Below are positions 24,856 to 33,727 of a stretch of DNA of 33,967 nt, piece by piece. A model generated the notes under the pieces. The model was not told the DNA's origin. It did no database searches and was given only the letters and a program-made list of their open reading frames with translations. The stretch is taken from positions 1-33,967 of the forward strand of contig PCCK01000036.1 in assembly GCA_002731695.1 (NCBI GenBank). Reading direction: 5' to 3'. The translations under genes were made by a program, and so were the position numbers. The first letter of the stretch is position 1, and each line of letters opens with the position of its first letter. Source of the stretch: Porticoccaceae bacterium. GTDB lineage: Bacteria > Pseudomonadota > Gammaproteobacteria > Pseudomonadales > Porticoccaceae.

Positions 24856-25639
24856 ATCGATGTTGCCCACCATCAATAACTATGTTTTGCCCGACTATGT
24901 AGCGTGACAGAGGGCTGCAGAGCAGTGCCGCCATGGGAGCCATGTCATCTGCAATTCCAGCAAAGCCAGTTGGGATTGTATTATGGGTACTGAAATGTTT
25001 TGTAACAGAATCTTCATCTGCTTTTATATTAAATGCTCTGGCATAAGCTTCAGTGTTCTCCGAAGATCCCTCCGTGGCAAACATTCCCGGAAGAATATTA
25101 TTGATGTTTACTCCATAGCGGGCTATTTCTCGTGATACGCTGGCAGTGAAGTTTACCAACGCGGAGCGCGCTGGCCCCGACATCAATCTCCAAACCATTG
25201 GGTTTTTGGCGGAAAAAGTTGCTATATTGACAATTCTACCCCAGTTTTTATTTTTCATAATCGGTATGTAATGACGCATTATTTCTATGGGCCCAATGAG
25301 GGCTGTTTCGATGGAATCTCGCCACATTTGTGGCGTTACGTCCAAGAAATTCCCATTAGGTGGTGGAGGTTTTATAGTTATCGCTAAAATATCTGGGCTT
25401 GGGCACGCAGAAAAGAGAGTATTACGACCTTCCTCTGTAGACGAGTCAGCAATAATCGGCGTGACTTTTACCCCATACTTACTTGATATTTCGCTAGCGG
25501 CTCTGACGAGGCGTTTCTCTCTTCGAGCGGATATATACAATTTCACACCCGCCTCCGCCAGCCTTTCGGCAGTTGCTCGCCCCATGCCGGCGCTACCTCC
25601 AGCCATAATTGCGACTTTCCCTGAGATTTTAAGATCCAT
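24845..25639 (-). CDS. Atypical short-chain dehydrogenase/reductase lacking the usual catalytic motifs
   Basis: The 264-residue protein (from the ATG at 25639) has the SDR Rossmann loop G-G-S-A-G-M-G (14-20) and the late P-G motif N-N-I-L-P-G-M. However, the structural N-N-A-G motif is replaced by I-T-I-K-P-P-P-P, and the Y-x-x-x-K site by S154-x-x-x-R158 (M-S-G-P-A-R-S-A-L). A group of FabG-like SDRs with S-x-x-x-R is known to me and their chemistry is poorly defined. Cofactor binding seems intact. A TTG at 25663 would add eight residues without a ribosome-binding site. It converges with metY and is not obviously linked to it. Confidence 0.85.
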   Translation of the reverse strand: MDLKISGKVAIMAGGSAGMGRATAERLAEAGVKLYISARREKRLVRAASEISSKYGVKVTPIIADSSTEEGRNTLFSACPSPDILAITIKPPPPNGNFLDVTPQMWRDSIETALIGPIEIMRHYIPIMKNKNWGRIVNIATFSAKNPMVWRLMSGPARSALVNFTASVSREIARYGVNINNILPGMFATEGSSENTEAYARAFNIKADEDSVTKHFSTHNTIPTGFAGIADDMAPMAALLCSPLSRYIVGQNIVIDGGQHRSLF

Positions 25640-25775
25640 AAGATTACCGTCTAATTTGTTCAATGGATTTGCAAGAAAATGGAGTTATTCTATAAACCTA
25701 TCTACCTTTTTGTTAAATCGAGACCGCTAAAAAAAAGACTTAAAGCATCTTCTTTGATTATTTTTTATATACGCA

Positions 25776-25970
25776 TTAACCCAAGTCTCTAATTCGTTTT
25801 AAAACCGCTTGTTGTTGTGATTCGGACATTTTGCTCCAATCTCTTATTTCTTGAATTGTTCTTTTACAGCTATTGCATATCTCCAGTCCTCGATTAAAGT
25901 CGCATTGTTTTACGCAGGGGGAGTTTACCTCTAAACTGTTGCGCATTCTTAGACGCTTGCTTTCGCCCAT
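25776..25970 (-). CDS. DUF1289 small cysteine protein
   Basis: The product has 64 residues from the ATG at 25970, where AGG lies about 9 bases upstream; a TTG at 26000 would give 74. Four cysteines in S-P-C-V-x-x-C and I-C-x-S-C-K-R-T, followed by E-I-R-D-W and a helix, match DUF1289. The four cysteines could hold a metal or iron-sulphur cluster (family-based suggestion). Function is unknown. Genes of this family are often next to unrelated housekeeping genes, so context does not help. Confidence 0.8.
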   Translation of the reverse strand: MGESKRLRMRNSLEVNSPCVKQCDFNRGLEICNSCKRTIQEIRDWSKMSESQQQAVLKRIRDLG

Positions 25971-26261
25971 CGTAAAATACCTAGTCGACAAACTTTCCAA
26001 ATGGATAAAAAAAATGTTTCGCTATGGCTTAAAGAATCTAATGAATCAGATTACGATCATGTCATGACAATCAGCCCAGATCTTTGTCAAGTCGAAATCT
26101 TTACTATAGTTACTTTGAACATCACATTTCAAATATCAAGGTTATTAATAGAATGATCTCGTTAAACTTTTATTTTATATTATCTATGCTCGATCCACAT
26201 TTAAAAGTAGTACTTTTTTGTAAAGTGGAGTTATCCGTTCGCAGAAGTTTGCTTTTTCCCG

Positions 26262-27080
26262 TCAAGAGCTCTTAATAATGCCAAATTTTTGCTCATAGTA
26301 CAGGAGCTTTTCACTCAGGCTGATCATTTCAGATTGAGCTTTACTTTTTTTCAATTCCGATTTATCAACTATTTCTCGCATGAGAATCATTTGGTTGTTT
26401 ACCGATCTTATTTCTCGGTTTAGATTTTCAATTTGTTCCTCCAAGTCCGAAATTGATTTTCTATCCTCACTAAAACCGAGGACTTCGACTTTTTTTAGAT
26501 TTTTAATCAGGTCGTTAAGTCGCATTCCCTTCGGTCTAAATGAGTCTCTCCAAGGTATCCTATCCGGTAGTAAATCATATTGCATCCGTTGACGACGAAA
26601 CCTAAATGATTCGAAAAGGGGGGCGTAAGGCTCCCATTCAGCGTCCTCCTCAGCATCAAATTCACTCATATGGATATATGCGCTTAAGGGTCGCGTTAAA
26701 TCACAATTATGCCTACAATAATCTGGCATTATCATCAATACATTACCCCAATGTGCGGGATGATCAACAGCCAGTACTGAATAACATCTGTTGCAGCACA
26801 GTCTGGTTGAGGCGCCATTAGCACGTACTTTTAAAACTTTTATACTCTCCTTACCCTTTATGGTTAATATATCTGACTTAAAATAAAAAAGTCTGGGCAG
26901 AGGTACAGGGGGAAGACCGCCTTTGGAGTGCGTATATTCTGCGAACCGGCGGCAGTCGCTACAGCCGCACCGGATGTAGCACTTTGCCTCGTGATCTGCA
27001 AGCGTTATTGAACACGCGCCACAAAAACACTGTATTTTACCGCGCATCTTCGAATTTTCTCCGAGGCGTTTCTGTGTCAT
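26262..27080 (-). CDS. GFA/CENP-V-fold zinc protein with C-terminal coiled coil
   Basis: The 272-residue protein starts with a GFA-like (glutathione-dependent formaldehyde-activating enzyme fold, DUF6151-like) domain. Zinc cysteines are at C18-x-C20-x2-C23, C38-x-C40-x2-C43, and C-C-N-R-C near residue 94-98. This part ends near residue 190. From about 200 to 265 the sequence becomes a polar heptad pattern rich in Glu, Lys, Leu and Ile, a predicted coiled coil that is not part of the usual fold. GGAG is 4 bases before the ATG at 27080; M12 is an alternative start. Enzymatic activity is not established for most of this family. Confidence 0.75.
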   Translation of the reverse strand: MTQKRLGENSKMRGKIQCFCGACSITLADHEAKCYIRCGCSDCRRFAEYTHSKGGLPPVPLPRLFYFKSDILTIKGKESIKVLKVRANGASTRLCCNRCYSVLAVDHPAHWGNVLMIMPDYCRHNCDLTRPLSAYIHMSEFDAEEDAEWEPYAPLFESFRFRRQRMQYDLLPDRIPWRDSFRPKGMRLNDLIKNLKKVEVLGFSEDRKSISDLEEQIENLNREIRSVNNQMILMREIVDKSELKKSKAQSEMISLSEKLLYYEQKFGIIKSS

Positions 27081-27612
27081 GGGTCTCCGATCATTTGAAT
27101 CATTACCTCACGAGTTTAAGTGGTGTGGCTTACTATTTTTCGATGCGCTAGCTTTGTTAAAACATTCAGTAAAAGAATATGTGCCGCAAAGTTGGCCTTG
27201 CCAAAAGTTTATCAACTCGATATAACAAAAAAATAGACGACAATAATAACCAAATAAGTCATTCTCAAAAAAAGCTTTTTGGCAATGTACCTTTTATGTT
27301 TGCTATTAATGTGATTTATATTGATTTAACGCGCCATGAATAATCGATCCTTCACTATAAAGCGACGCTTCAATTCCAACGAAAATAACAAATAGTTTGT
27401 CGTTGCTTTATTCAGTCCTAATCACTAGTTTGAAAAAAATAAGTTGAGGAACATGGCTACTTCGATTAGCAAACATCGTGAACTAAAATGCTGTGTGTGG
27501 GCATCTTGTAACAGATGTATAAAGCTTTGCCCAAACCTTTTATGCAACAAATTCTAGCTCGGTTTTTGAAATTATTAATAGTTACTATTCCCATTTAGAG
27601 TGGTCGATGTTA
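27081..27612. other. Intergenic region, no supported gene
   Basis: About 530 AT-rich bases. A 54-codon plus-strand frame (27179-27343) contains N-N-x-I-S-H-S-x-K-K, faintly like ribosomal protein L28, but it lacks a ribosome-binding site and the rest does not match. An AAAAAGCTTTTT palindrome lies near 27269-27280. Otherwise nothing stands out. Confidence 0.35.
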
Positions 27613-27873
27613 TCACGTCTTAACTTTTGATTTAGTGCTAAATCGTTGGTTGAACTTAGCTACCCGACCCTCAGCTTTCGCGACTTGTTGTGCTCCAGTA
27701 TAAAATGGATGTGAGGCTGATGAAGTGTCAACTGTAAAATAAGGGTAGGTTTTACCATCCTTCCAATCAATGGTTTGACTGGTGTTGAGGGTTGAGCCGA
27801 TGATAAAATATTCATCAACACTAGTGTCATGGAAAACAACGTCTCTATACTCAGGATGGATTGTCGGTTTCAT
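27613..27873 (-). CDS. rpmE2: 50S ribosomal protein L31, type B (zinc-independent)
   Basis: The 86-residue protein is the type B L31: it starts M-K-P-x-I-H-P-E-Y-R-x-V-V-F-H-D and ends with S-H-P-F-Y-T-G and F-N-x-R-F. It lacks the C-x-x-C pairs of the zinc-binding form, so it is the C-minus paralogue, which in many bacteria replaces the zinc form under zinc limitation through Zur control. GGAG lies 8 bases before the ATG. It follows the MerC-domain gene by 106 bases on the same strand. No convincing Zur box was found by eye. Confidence 0.93.
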   Translation of the reverse strand: MKPTIHPEYRDVVFHDTSVDEYFIIGSTLNTSQTIDWKDGKTYPYFTVDTSSASHPFYTGAQQVAKAEGRVAKFNQRFSTKSKVKT

Positions 27874-27979
27874 TATTCGTTCTCCGTAGTAGGTTTCAAG
27901 ATAAGAAGTATGTCAAAGGCAGTTACGTCTCGTAGCCAAGATAAACTCTTCGATGATATCATTCTCAAAAGATCGCAGT

Positions 27980-28393
27980 TTATTCTTCATGACATAGGCA
28001 ATCAGAAGCTTTACATTTTCTGTAATTCTGGTAGTGCCCCAAGGAAACGAGTACCGATCCGAGTAATGTCAGCCCTTTCTCCCCAACCTCGCCCAAAATG
28101 TCCTCGCCAAGAATGACTGATACTGTAAGAAATCCTAGCCCGCACAGTACGATCGGAATGACTGAAAAAGTTTTGTGGGCAATATATCCTTTAGTGAGTG
28201 CAAATAAACTCACCGGTAGCGCCACTAGAAGTATAAGCTTATGTATGAACTCATTATCTATTGTAAAAGGAGCAAAACCATAAGCAAGTATGGCCACGGA
28301 GGGCATCAGTAAACAGTGGGCGACGCACGCTACTGACAACGTAATTGCCATTTTATCTGATACTGCCTGTCCATTATTCATAATCTGATTCAC
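27980..28393 (-). CDS. MerC-domain membrane protein
   Basis: The 137-residue protein has four predicted membrane helices (about 15-35, 48-66, 75-92 and 98-115). The first contains C-V-A-H-C, the paired-cysteine motif of MerC-like metal transporters. A second cysteine cluster, C-x4-C-x-C, ends the protein (D-C-L-C-H). MerC proper carries mercuric ions, but no merA, merT, merP or merR is present, and pairing with zinc-independent L31 points instead to zinc homeostasis (inference). The GTG at 28393 or the ATG at 28381 may be the start; neither has a clear Shine-Dalgarno. Confidence 0.8.
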   Translation of the reverse strand: MNQIMNNGQAVSDKMAITLSVACVAHCLLMPSVAILAYGFAPFTIDNEFIHKLILLVALPVSLFALTKGYIAHKTFSVIPIVLCGLGFLTVSVILGEDILGEVGEKGLTLLGSVLVSLGHYQNYRKCKASDCLCHEE

Positions 28394-28835
28394 GCACTGT
28401 CAGTGGATGATTAACATTGATGGTTTGCGCCGTTTAGCAAGCTAAGCAATGCTAACGTGTAAAGTGCCATTTGTGAAGTTCTATCTTGATTATGAAATGA
28501 AGATTTAGGCCTCATGGTAATTGTCAAATGTTAGTAAACATGTTTTTTTGAAATTGGAGAGATGTCAACAATAAAATGTTTTTGACTGCTGTCTTATTGA
28601 TGTCAAAGATTGAAGTGGGGGTATTTTTTGTCGGAGCTAAATACTATATGTCGCCATCATCTAGTACATCAATACCATATTATTTGTTAATAATTTTGTG
28701 GTAGGGAGACAGCGAGGCTATTAAATTTTCTCCATAAGCGAAATTGTATTACTCTAACTTTTGATTTGGCATCCTCACTAAGATAAGCTTTTGCAATGCA
28801 ATCAATATCCAGAGATTTCTCGAAATGGTGTTTGG
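28394..28835. other. Divergent intergenic region
   Basis: About 440 bases between the MerC-domain gene and the symporter, likely holding promoters for both. An inverted repeat ATGTT-AGTA-AACAT lies at 28528-28541. Its spacing does not match the Zur consensus I know. An in-frame TTG at 28791 could start the symporter earlier. Confidence 0.35.
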
Positions 28836-30425
28836 ATGGAAAATTTAGACTGGATAGTTATATTTGCCTATTTATTGTGTATGTTCTCTATCGCCTTGGT
28901 CACTGGGCGTAGACAGAAGTCGTCATCAGACTATTTTCTGGCAGGAAGAAATTTTTCTGCAGGCTCTCTAGCAGCCTCTACACTAGCAACACAATGCTCG
29001 ACAAACAGCCTTCTTGGAGCACCAGCCTTCGTAGGTTTTTCATTAGGTGGTGGGTTAATATGGTTGCAGTACGAGCTAGCAGTTCCAATTGCCATGTTAA
29101 TTTTGCTGTATATACTGGGTCCGGCTAGGCGCCTAGGTGTAACATCTATTTATGAGGTGGTTGACAAAAAAATTGGAAGAAGGAGTCGCTTAACGGCAGC
29201 CGGATGTTTCTTATTTTTTCGATCGGTCGCTACCGGTGTTACTGTGTATGGAAGTTCACTGATTTTATCTTTTCTTCTGGGAATAGAACTTTTTATGGCC
29301 GTGTTCCTAATAATGGGGCTCACTATTTTCTATGACCTTTTAGGGGGACTGACAGCAATTGTTGCTAGCGATATTTTGCAACTGTTTCTGCTTACAACTG
29401 CCATTATTTTTGCTTTAGCTATTCTAGGCGATGCAATTAATTGGGACTTTTTTTTAACGAACAGGGGTGAGACATTATCAAATGATTGGGGTGTTTCGGG
29501 CAATGATTATGGTTTTTGGCCAATGCTGTTTGGAGGTATTTTTTTGTACGCTGCCTATTATGGATGCGACCAAAGTCAATCTCAGCGTATTTTGGCTTCC
29601 AGATCGGAAGAAGAGACGAAGCAGATCTTAATGTTTAATGGGATTTTTAGATTTCCTCTGGTATTACTTTACTGTTTTCTCGGTCTTGGCCTCGCCTCAC
29701 TCGCCCAAATAGACAGGGAATTTATACTTTCTCTCCCGTTGCTGGTAGATGGGACACCCAACTACAATTTAGTGTTTCCTGTTTTTGTGATGAATTACTT
29801 CTCACCAGGCTTTGTGGGACTGGTTTTAGTGGGGTTAATCGCTGCCGCGATGTCATCAATTGACTCGTCCATTAATAGCTTGGCTGCTGTCACTGTCGAG
29901 GACTTTATTAAGCCAAATTTGAACCCGTCAGTCACACCAGAAACCCTATTGAGATATGGTCGAGTGTGTACGTTTTTTTGGGGTTGCGCGTCAGTGGTGT
30001 TTTCGTTTCAGGTTCCATTTATTGCACCGACGGTGCTAGAGGCTGTAAATAAAATCGGATCTATGATTAACGGCCCGCTCTTAGCACTTATTTGCATCGC
30101 GACGCTCGTTGGTGAAGTTGATGAAATGAGTGCCCTTTTAGGTTTCTGGATAGGCGCATTATCAAACCTTGCTCTTGCTCTTTTTTTACCGCAAGTGTCA
30201 TGGCTATGGTGGAACGTTTCTGGCTTTTTAACTGCGGTACTCGTTTTTCTATTGATTTCGCAAGCGAGGAGCATGGTTGTTACTTTTCGTGTCATTGGCT
30301 ATGCAGCAGAAAAAACTCCTACAAAGGGAAACTACAAAAATTTTTTTAACCAAGAACACCACTTTTCACTTTTGAGCATGTTCGTGATAATTTTGTTAAC
30401 ATGCTACTGTCTAAATAATTATTAG
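28836..30425 (+). CDS. Sodium:solute symporter family (SSS) transporter
   Basis: From the ATG at 28836 the protein has 529 residues with about 13 hydrophobic segments, the SSS layout. The family signature is present early (S-D-Y-F-L-A-G-R near residue 30 and A-S-T-L-A-T-Q-C-S), and a conserved A-A-A-M-S-S-I-D-S-S-I-N-S motif near residues 345-357 marks the sodium-binding region. Substrate cannot be told; relatives carry sugars, amino acids, acetate or sialic acid. The first in-frame start (TTG, 28791) would add 15 unlikely residues. The gene stands alone. Confidence 0.88.
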   Translation: MENLDWIVIFAYLLCMFSIALVTGRRQKSSSDYFLAGRNFSAGSLAASTLATQCSTNSLLGAPAFVGFSLGGGLIWLQYELAVPIAMLILLYILGPARRLGVTSIYEVVDKKIGRRSRLTAAGCFLFFRSVATGVTVYGSSLILSFLLGIELFMAVFLIMGLTIFYDLLGGLTAIVASDILQLFLLTTAIIFALAILGDAINWDFFLTNRGETLSNDWGVSGNDYGFWPMLFGGIFLYAAYYGCDQSQSQRILASRSEEETKQILMFNGIFRFPLVLLYCFLGLGLASLAQIDREFILSLPLLVDGTPNYNLVFPVFVMNYFSPGFVGLVLVGLIAAAMSSIDSSINSLAAVTVEDFIKPNLNPSVTPETLLRYGRVCTFFWGCASVVFSFQVPFIAPTVLEAVNKIGSMINGPLLALICIATLVGEVDEMSALLGFWIGALSNLALALFLPQVSWLWWNVSGFLTAVLVFLLISQARSMVVTFRVIGYAAEKTPTKGNYKNFFNQEHHFSLLSMFVIILLTCYCLNNY

Positions 30426-30518
30426 CTTCTGCTAGAATATTTGGGCTTCGCGAGCTCTTAATGATTCTGATAGTGGGATGCAGGTCTTTAGCTTCAAAGT
30501 GCATTTTGTATCAGATAA

Positions 30519-31139
30519 TCAAATTATTTTTTTATCTAGTGCCATCCAGACATGTAATGACACTATGCTTCGGTACGGAATAAACAGTCTGATGGCACGT
30601 TCTTGATCCTCTTGCGACCCATCAAATGCTTTTGCCGCCCCTCTTTTAAGTGCGGAATCATTCCATGACCATATATCTAAGTTCCGGTTATAGAAAAGCA
30701 GAAGCATTTCTGCAGACCACTCACCAAAGCCCCAGAAGCCACTCACTAAACTTTTAATCTCCGTTTGAGATGAGTCTTTCACTTTAGAAACGTTTATTTC
30801 ATCATTAATAAATGATATCCGGAGTTCCTGAATTGCTCTGATTTTTCTCCAAGAAAGCCCGCATCGCCTCAACTTTGACTGATGGACACCACTGAATAAA
30901 TCCTTTAGCTCTAGACCACTATCGCAGAGGAGTAGAACGCGCTTCCATATTACTAAGGCAGATTTAGTCGATAACTGTTGTGAAACGACCTGCCGACACA
31001 TGAATGTAAACAAATCAGGGTTCTCAGTTTGTTTGATAATTAGCATTCCATTTTCTTTTACAGCGCGACTAAACGCTTTGAAAGGTTTCGATCGCGTTAG
31101 TATAAGTTTATGGATACTTTCCCAACAAGGCTCGGCCAT
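30519..31139 (-). CDS. AlkA-like DNA-3-methyladenine glycosylase (HhH-GPD)
   Basis: The 206-residue protein is a base-excision glycosylase of the HhH-GPD superfamily. V-S-Q-Q-L-S (52-57) opens the domain, a helix-hairpin-helix is at about 131-147 (G-F-W-G-F-G-E-W-S-A-E-M), and the catalytic aspartate is D161 in W-S-W-N-D. There are no iron-sulphur cysteines, so it is the AlkA/Mag type rather than EndoIII or MutY. It should remove alkylated purines. It is the second alkylation-repair gene in the window besides the alkB-like gene at 13694, but they are not linked. Confidence 0.85.
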   Translation of the reverse strand: MAEPCWESIHKLILTRSKPFKAFSRAVKENGMLIIKQTENPDLFTFMCRQVVSQQLSTKSALVIWKRVLLLCDSGLELKDLFSGVHQSKLRRCGLSWRKIRAIQELRISFINDEINVSKVKDSSQTEIKSLVSGFWGFGEWSAEMLLLFYNRNLDIWSWNDSALKRGAAKAFDGSQEDQERAIRLFIPYRSIVSLHVWMALDKKII

Positions 31140-31877
31140 GGTCCAATTAGATCGTTATAAAAACTGACTAATTTATATAGTATTAAATTATGTCAATCAC
31201 CTCAATAAACAACCCACATTGACGCAGAAATTGGATCCACTTTTGTGTATGACTATGACATCTCGGTAAACAATAAAAATCCGAGGAGGTCCTAGACTTT
31301 AGGCACAAAGCTATGGAGAGAATTTAATATCGAGTGAAATAGATAAGTCCGGCATTTGTCTTGCTATTATAGGAGGTCATGTCTGATAAGGTGGCGGTTA
31401 CTATCAACCGTTACTCATCATCAACTTAAAGATTTTTCTAAAGTCCGCGAAAGTTTTGATAAATGACTACTCCAGTCCGAGCCGGATTCATGAGGTAGTG
31501 TTAAGTCATTTAGATCGATCTTAGTTAATATGCGCAGAACTACTCTGGCAGTTAAAATTGCTGTGCAAGCGGATAAAAACTATGTCCGAGATGTAATCAT
31601 TGATCGTATGGTCAAAATTGAACTCGGAGCGGCTTGCCTCTCTCGATGCATTACAATTTCTATTGGAGCGTTTTTTGGTGTTTCGCCAAATAAATACTAG
31701 TCTCTTCGAAAAGTAGCCTAAGTGCGCAGATTATTTTGATATCACCAACCAAAGTGCCCTAAACTGGCGTTTGATTACCGTGTCTCTGTTATTGTTAATA
31801 ATCTTCTGCTACGTATCTCAATGTATAAGATTATTCTTTATTTAGGTGCAAGTAGCTTTGCTTGGGGTTCTAAAAAA
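31140..31877. other. Long intergenic region with one doubtful short ORF
   Basis: About 740 bases without an assigned gene. A 56-codon frame at 31530-31700 (ATG to TAG) encodes a basic start and a hydrophobic end, but has no Shine-Dalgarno and no recognised family. GGAGGTC occurs twice (near 31285 and 31371). The second precedes an ATG by two bases, opening a frame of only 16 codons. The stretch may hold a decayed gene or an unrecognised RNA. Confidence 0.3.
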
Positions 31878-32459
31878 ATGGAAAAAATTTATATTTCAGC
31901 TGAACAATTACTTAATCACTCCTACAAATTAGCATGGCAGGTGTATCAAAGTGGATATCGCCCAAATTATATTATTGGGGTTTGGAGGGGTGGTGCTCCA
32001 GTAGGTATTGCAGTCCAGGAACTCCTAGAGGTGCTTGGTGTGGAGTCTGACCACATTGCAATCCGAACCTCTTCATACACAGGTATTGGAGAACGTAATC
32101 GAACAATCAAGGTACATGGATTAAGTTATGTAATTCGCCAGTTAGAGTCAGAGGATTCACTTTTGATGGTGGACGATGTCTATGACACCGGGTTATCGAT
32201 ACAGCAAGCAATTTTGGATTTGAAGCGCGCATGTAAAAAGAACACTCCGCAGATTCGCGTTGCGACGCCGTATTTTAAGCCAAAAAAGAACCTAACAGAT
32301 AAGTCTCCTGACTTCTATATTGAAGAAATAGATAATTGGCTTGTTTTTCCGCATGAGCTCCATGGATTATCAGTGGACGAAATTAGGGAAAATAAACCGG
32401 TGCTTTCGGATCTAATCGACGAAATCGCATCAACTATCCAAAGCAATGAAAGAATATGA
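31878..32459 (+). CDS. Purine-type phosphoribosyltransferase (hypoxanthine PRT-like)
   Basis: From the ATG at 31878 the protein has 193 residues. The PRPP loop is L-M-V-D-D-V-Y-D-T-G (about 96-105), the hallmark of type I phosphoribosyltransferases. W-R-G-G-A-P-V-G (about 36-43) is the pyrophosphate-binding turn of the COG2236/Hpt-like group. The base specificity is not certain; guanine/xanthine/hypoxanthine use is most likely. The TTG/ATG at 31821 would add 19 residues; GGGG about 10 bases before 31878 favours the shorter form. It stands alone, flanked by long gaps. Confidence 0.82.
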   Translation: MEKIYISAEQLLNHSYKLAWQVYQSGYRPNYIIGVWRGGAPVGIAVQELLEVLGVESDHIAIRTSSYTGIGERNRTIKVHGLSYVIRQLESEDSLLMVDDVYDTGLSIQQAILDLKRACKKNTPQIRVATPYFKPKKNLTDKSPDFYIEEIDNWLVFPHELHGLSVDEIRENKPVLSDLIDEIASTIQSNERI

Positions 32460-32794
32460 TAAATGCAGTCTTAAAAACTGTGGTAGAAAAAGTTTAATTG
32501 TTAGCATAAAAGCGTGCGCTCTTATCTCACGGAATACCGTCTTTTAGGCTTTCACAAAAAATTCCTACGGCATGCTGTATATTTTTCTCGGCTGTAACTG
32601 CATCTATCGATGATCTGCTCTGCCATAGATTTGTGACCGCAGAAAGGCTTGAAAATATTAAAGTAATATTTTTACTTTTAGAACTTTTATTCTTGTGTTA
32701 TTTTCCCCCGGAACAATGCGTAGGTGAATAAAAGCGTTTTTTAGGCAAAAAGATATTTTTAAAAAATTAAAAAGAGTTTGTTTGGAGGCTTTGA
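32460..32794. other. Intergenic region with 21-bp palindrome
   Basis: No gene is seen. AAAATATTA-AAG-TAATATTTT (32652-32672) is a perfect inverted repeat with 9-bp arms, about 125 bases upstream of the next gene. AT-rich palindromes arise easily in such DNA, so its role as an operator is only a possibility. Confidence 0.35.
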
Positions 32795-33142
32795 ATGAAA
32801 ATCAAAACTGTTCTCTTAATGTTAATCTCAGCTATCTCATTGGCGTGTGCCGCGGTGTCAGTCGACAAAGAAGAGCGTCATGCAAAAGCATTGGATACTA
32901 ATAATGATTATCTAAAAAAAACCTCAAAGTCCGAACTCGGTTATTGGTCGATGAGGGATTGCAAATTATTAAGTGATGGGGTGGGGGAAATGGTTGCAAT
33001 TACAGGCTATCTTTTAGAGGAGTCAGGTGAAATGAGAGACTCAGGTAAAGAGGAACGCAGTGATGAAATGTTTGATGCAGCTGAGAGAACATCAGCGGTA
33101 TCAGCGAACCTTGCTGCAACATTCTCTGCTTTTTGCAAATAA
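32795..33142 (+). CDS. Small exported or lipid-anchored protein of unknown function
   Basis: The 115-residue protein has a clear signal sequence: M-K-I-K-T, then a hydrophobic core to about residue 17. A cysteine at 18 (S-L-A-C-A) could be a lipobox, though position -3 is serine rather than leucine, so cleavage by signal peptidase I is also possible. The mature part is polar, with cysteines at about 47 and 114. I recognise no family. GGAGG lies 6 bases before the ATG, the strongest ribosome-binding site in this part of the window, so it is likely expressed. Confidence 0.65.
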   Translation: MKIKTVLLMLISAISLACAAVSVDKEERHAKALDTNNDYLKKTSKSELGYWSMRDCKLLSDGVGEMVAITGYLLEESGEMRDSGKEERSDEMFDAAERTSAVSANLAATFSAFCK

Positions 33143-33727
33143 AACTCGTTTGTGCGGATTATTTTTAGTTCTTAAAGGTAAGAGGTTTGCATTTAATTTT
33201 AACGAAGTTATTTTGTCCCCAGTACGACACCATTCTGTTGTCCTTATAAATTGGGGTATTTTATTACATAGGTCATGGACGATGCTTTGAGTTACATCAA
33301 GGACAGCGGTGATATAAGTCAATGTAAGCTTAGCAGAGACCTTTTTGTTGGTATCTGAGAAAACTTGGTAGTCGGATGTTTATTTCAGGATTTTTTAAAT
33401 AATTGGAATGTAAAAAACATATTGATTCAAAAGGTTAAAATCTATTTATTGTGTATTTTATAATATTAGGTATATAGGCAAAGTATTCTTTGAACTAACG
33501 GCATTTGGAAATTGCCCTAATTGACCGAGGTGGGGTAGCGCCGATAAGACCTTAAAAGAATCACAAAGCGCAGATTTAAAACATGGGCTTGAACCCTCTA
33601 GCTTCCTCTTGCTAATACGAAAAAATAAAGTAATAACCCAAGATTTACATAACATGTGGTGATAATGTCGAAGGTTATGTGGATCACCAATGTTTGCTTC
33701 ATCTGCCCATCCAGAGGGGTAGGTCAT
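33143..33727. other. Intergenic region without a supported gene
   Basis: About 585 AT-rich bases. A minus-strand frame at 33458-33727 begins three bases past the stop of the partial gene at the right edge, but it has unusual composition and no ribosome-binding site. Nothing else is evident. Confidence 0.3.

Noticed and set aside
26084-26275. 63-codon plus-strand ORF
   Set aside because: AT-rich chance frame with no ribosome-binding site, ending inside the 3' end of the GFA-type gene on the other strand.
27179-27343. Short ORF with N-N-x-I-S-H-S-x-K-K resembling ribosomal protein L28
   Set aside because: Only that stretch matches; the cysteine/T-G-K start and the K-R-x-F-x-P-N-L part of L28 are missing, and there is no ribosome-binding site.
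28528-28541. ATGTT-AGTA-AACAT as a Zur box for merC/rpmE2
   Set aside because: The half-site spacing is shorter than the Zur consensus, and it lies well upstream of the MerC start.
33458-33727. 89-codon minus-strand ORF immediately after the right-edge partial gene
   Set aside because: Composition is unlike a folded protein of this genome, there is no Shine-Dalgarno, and no family is recognised; the TGA/ATG adjacency may be chance.
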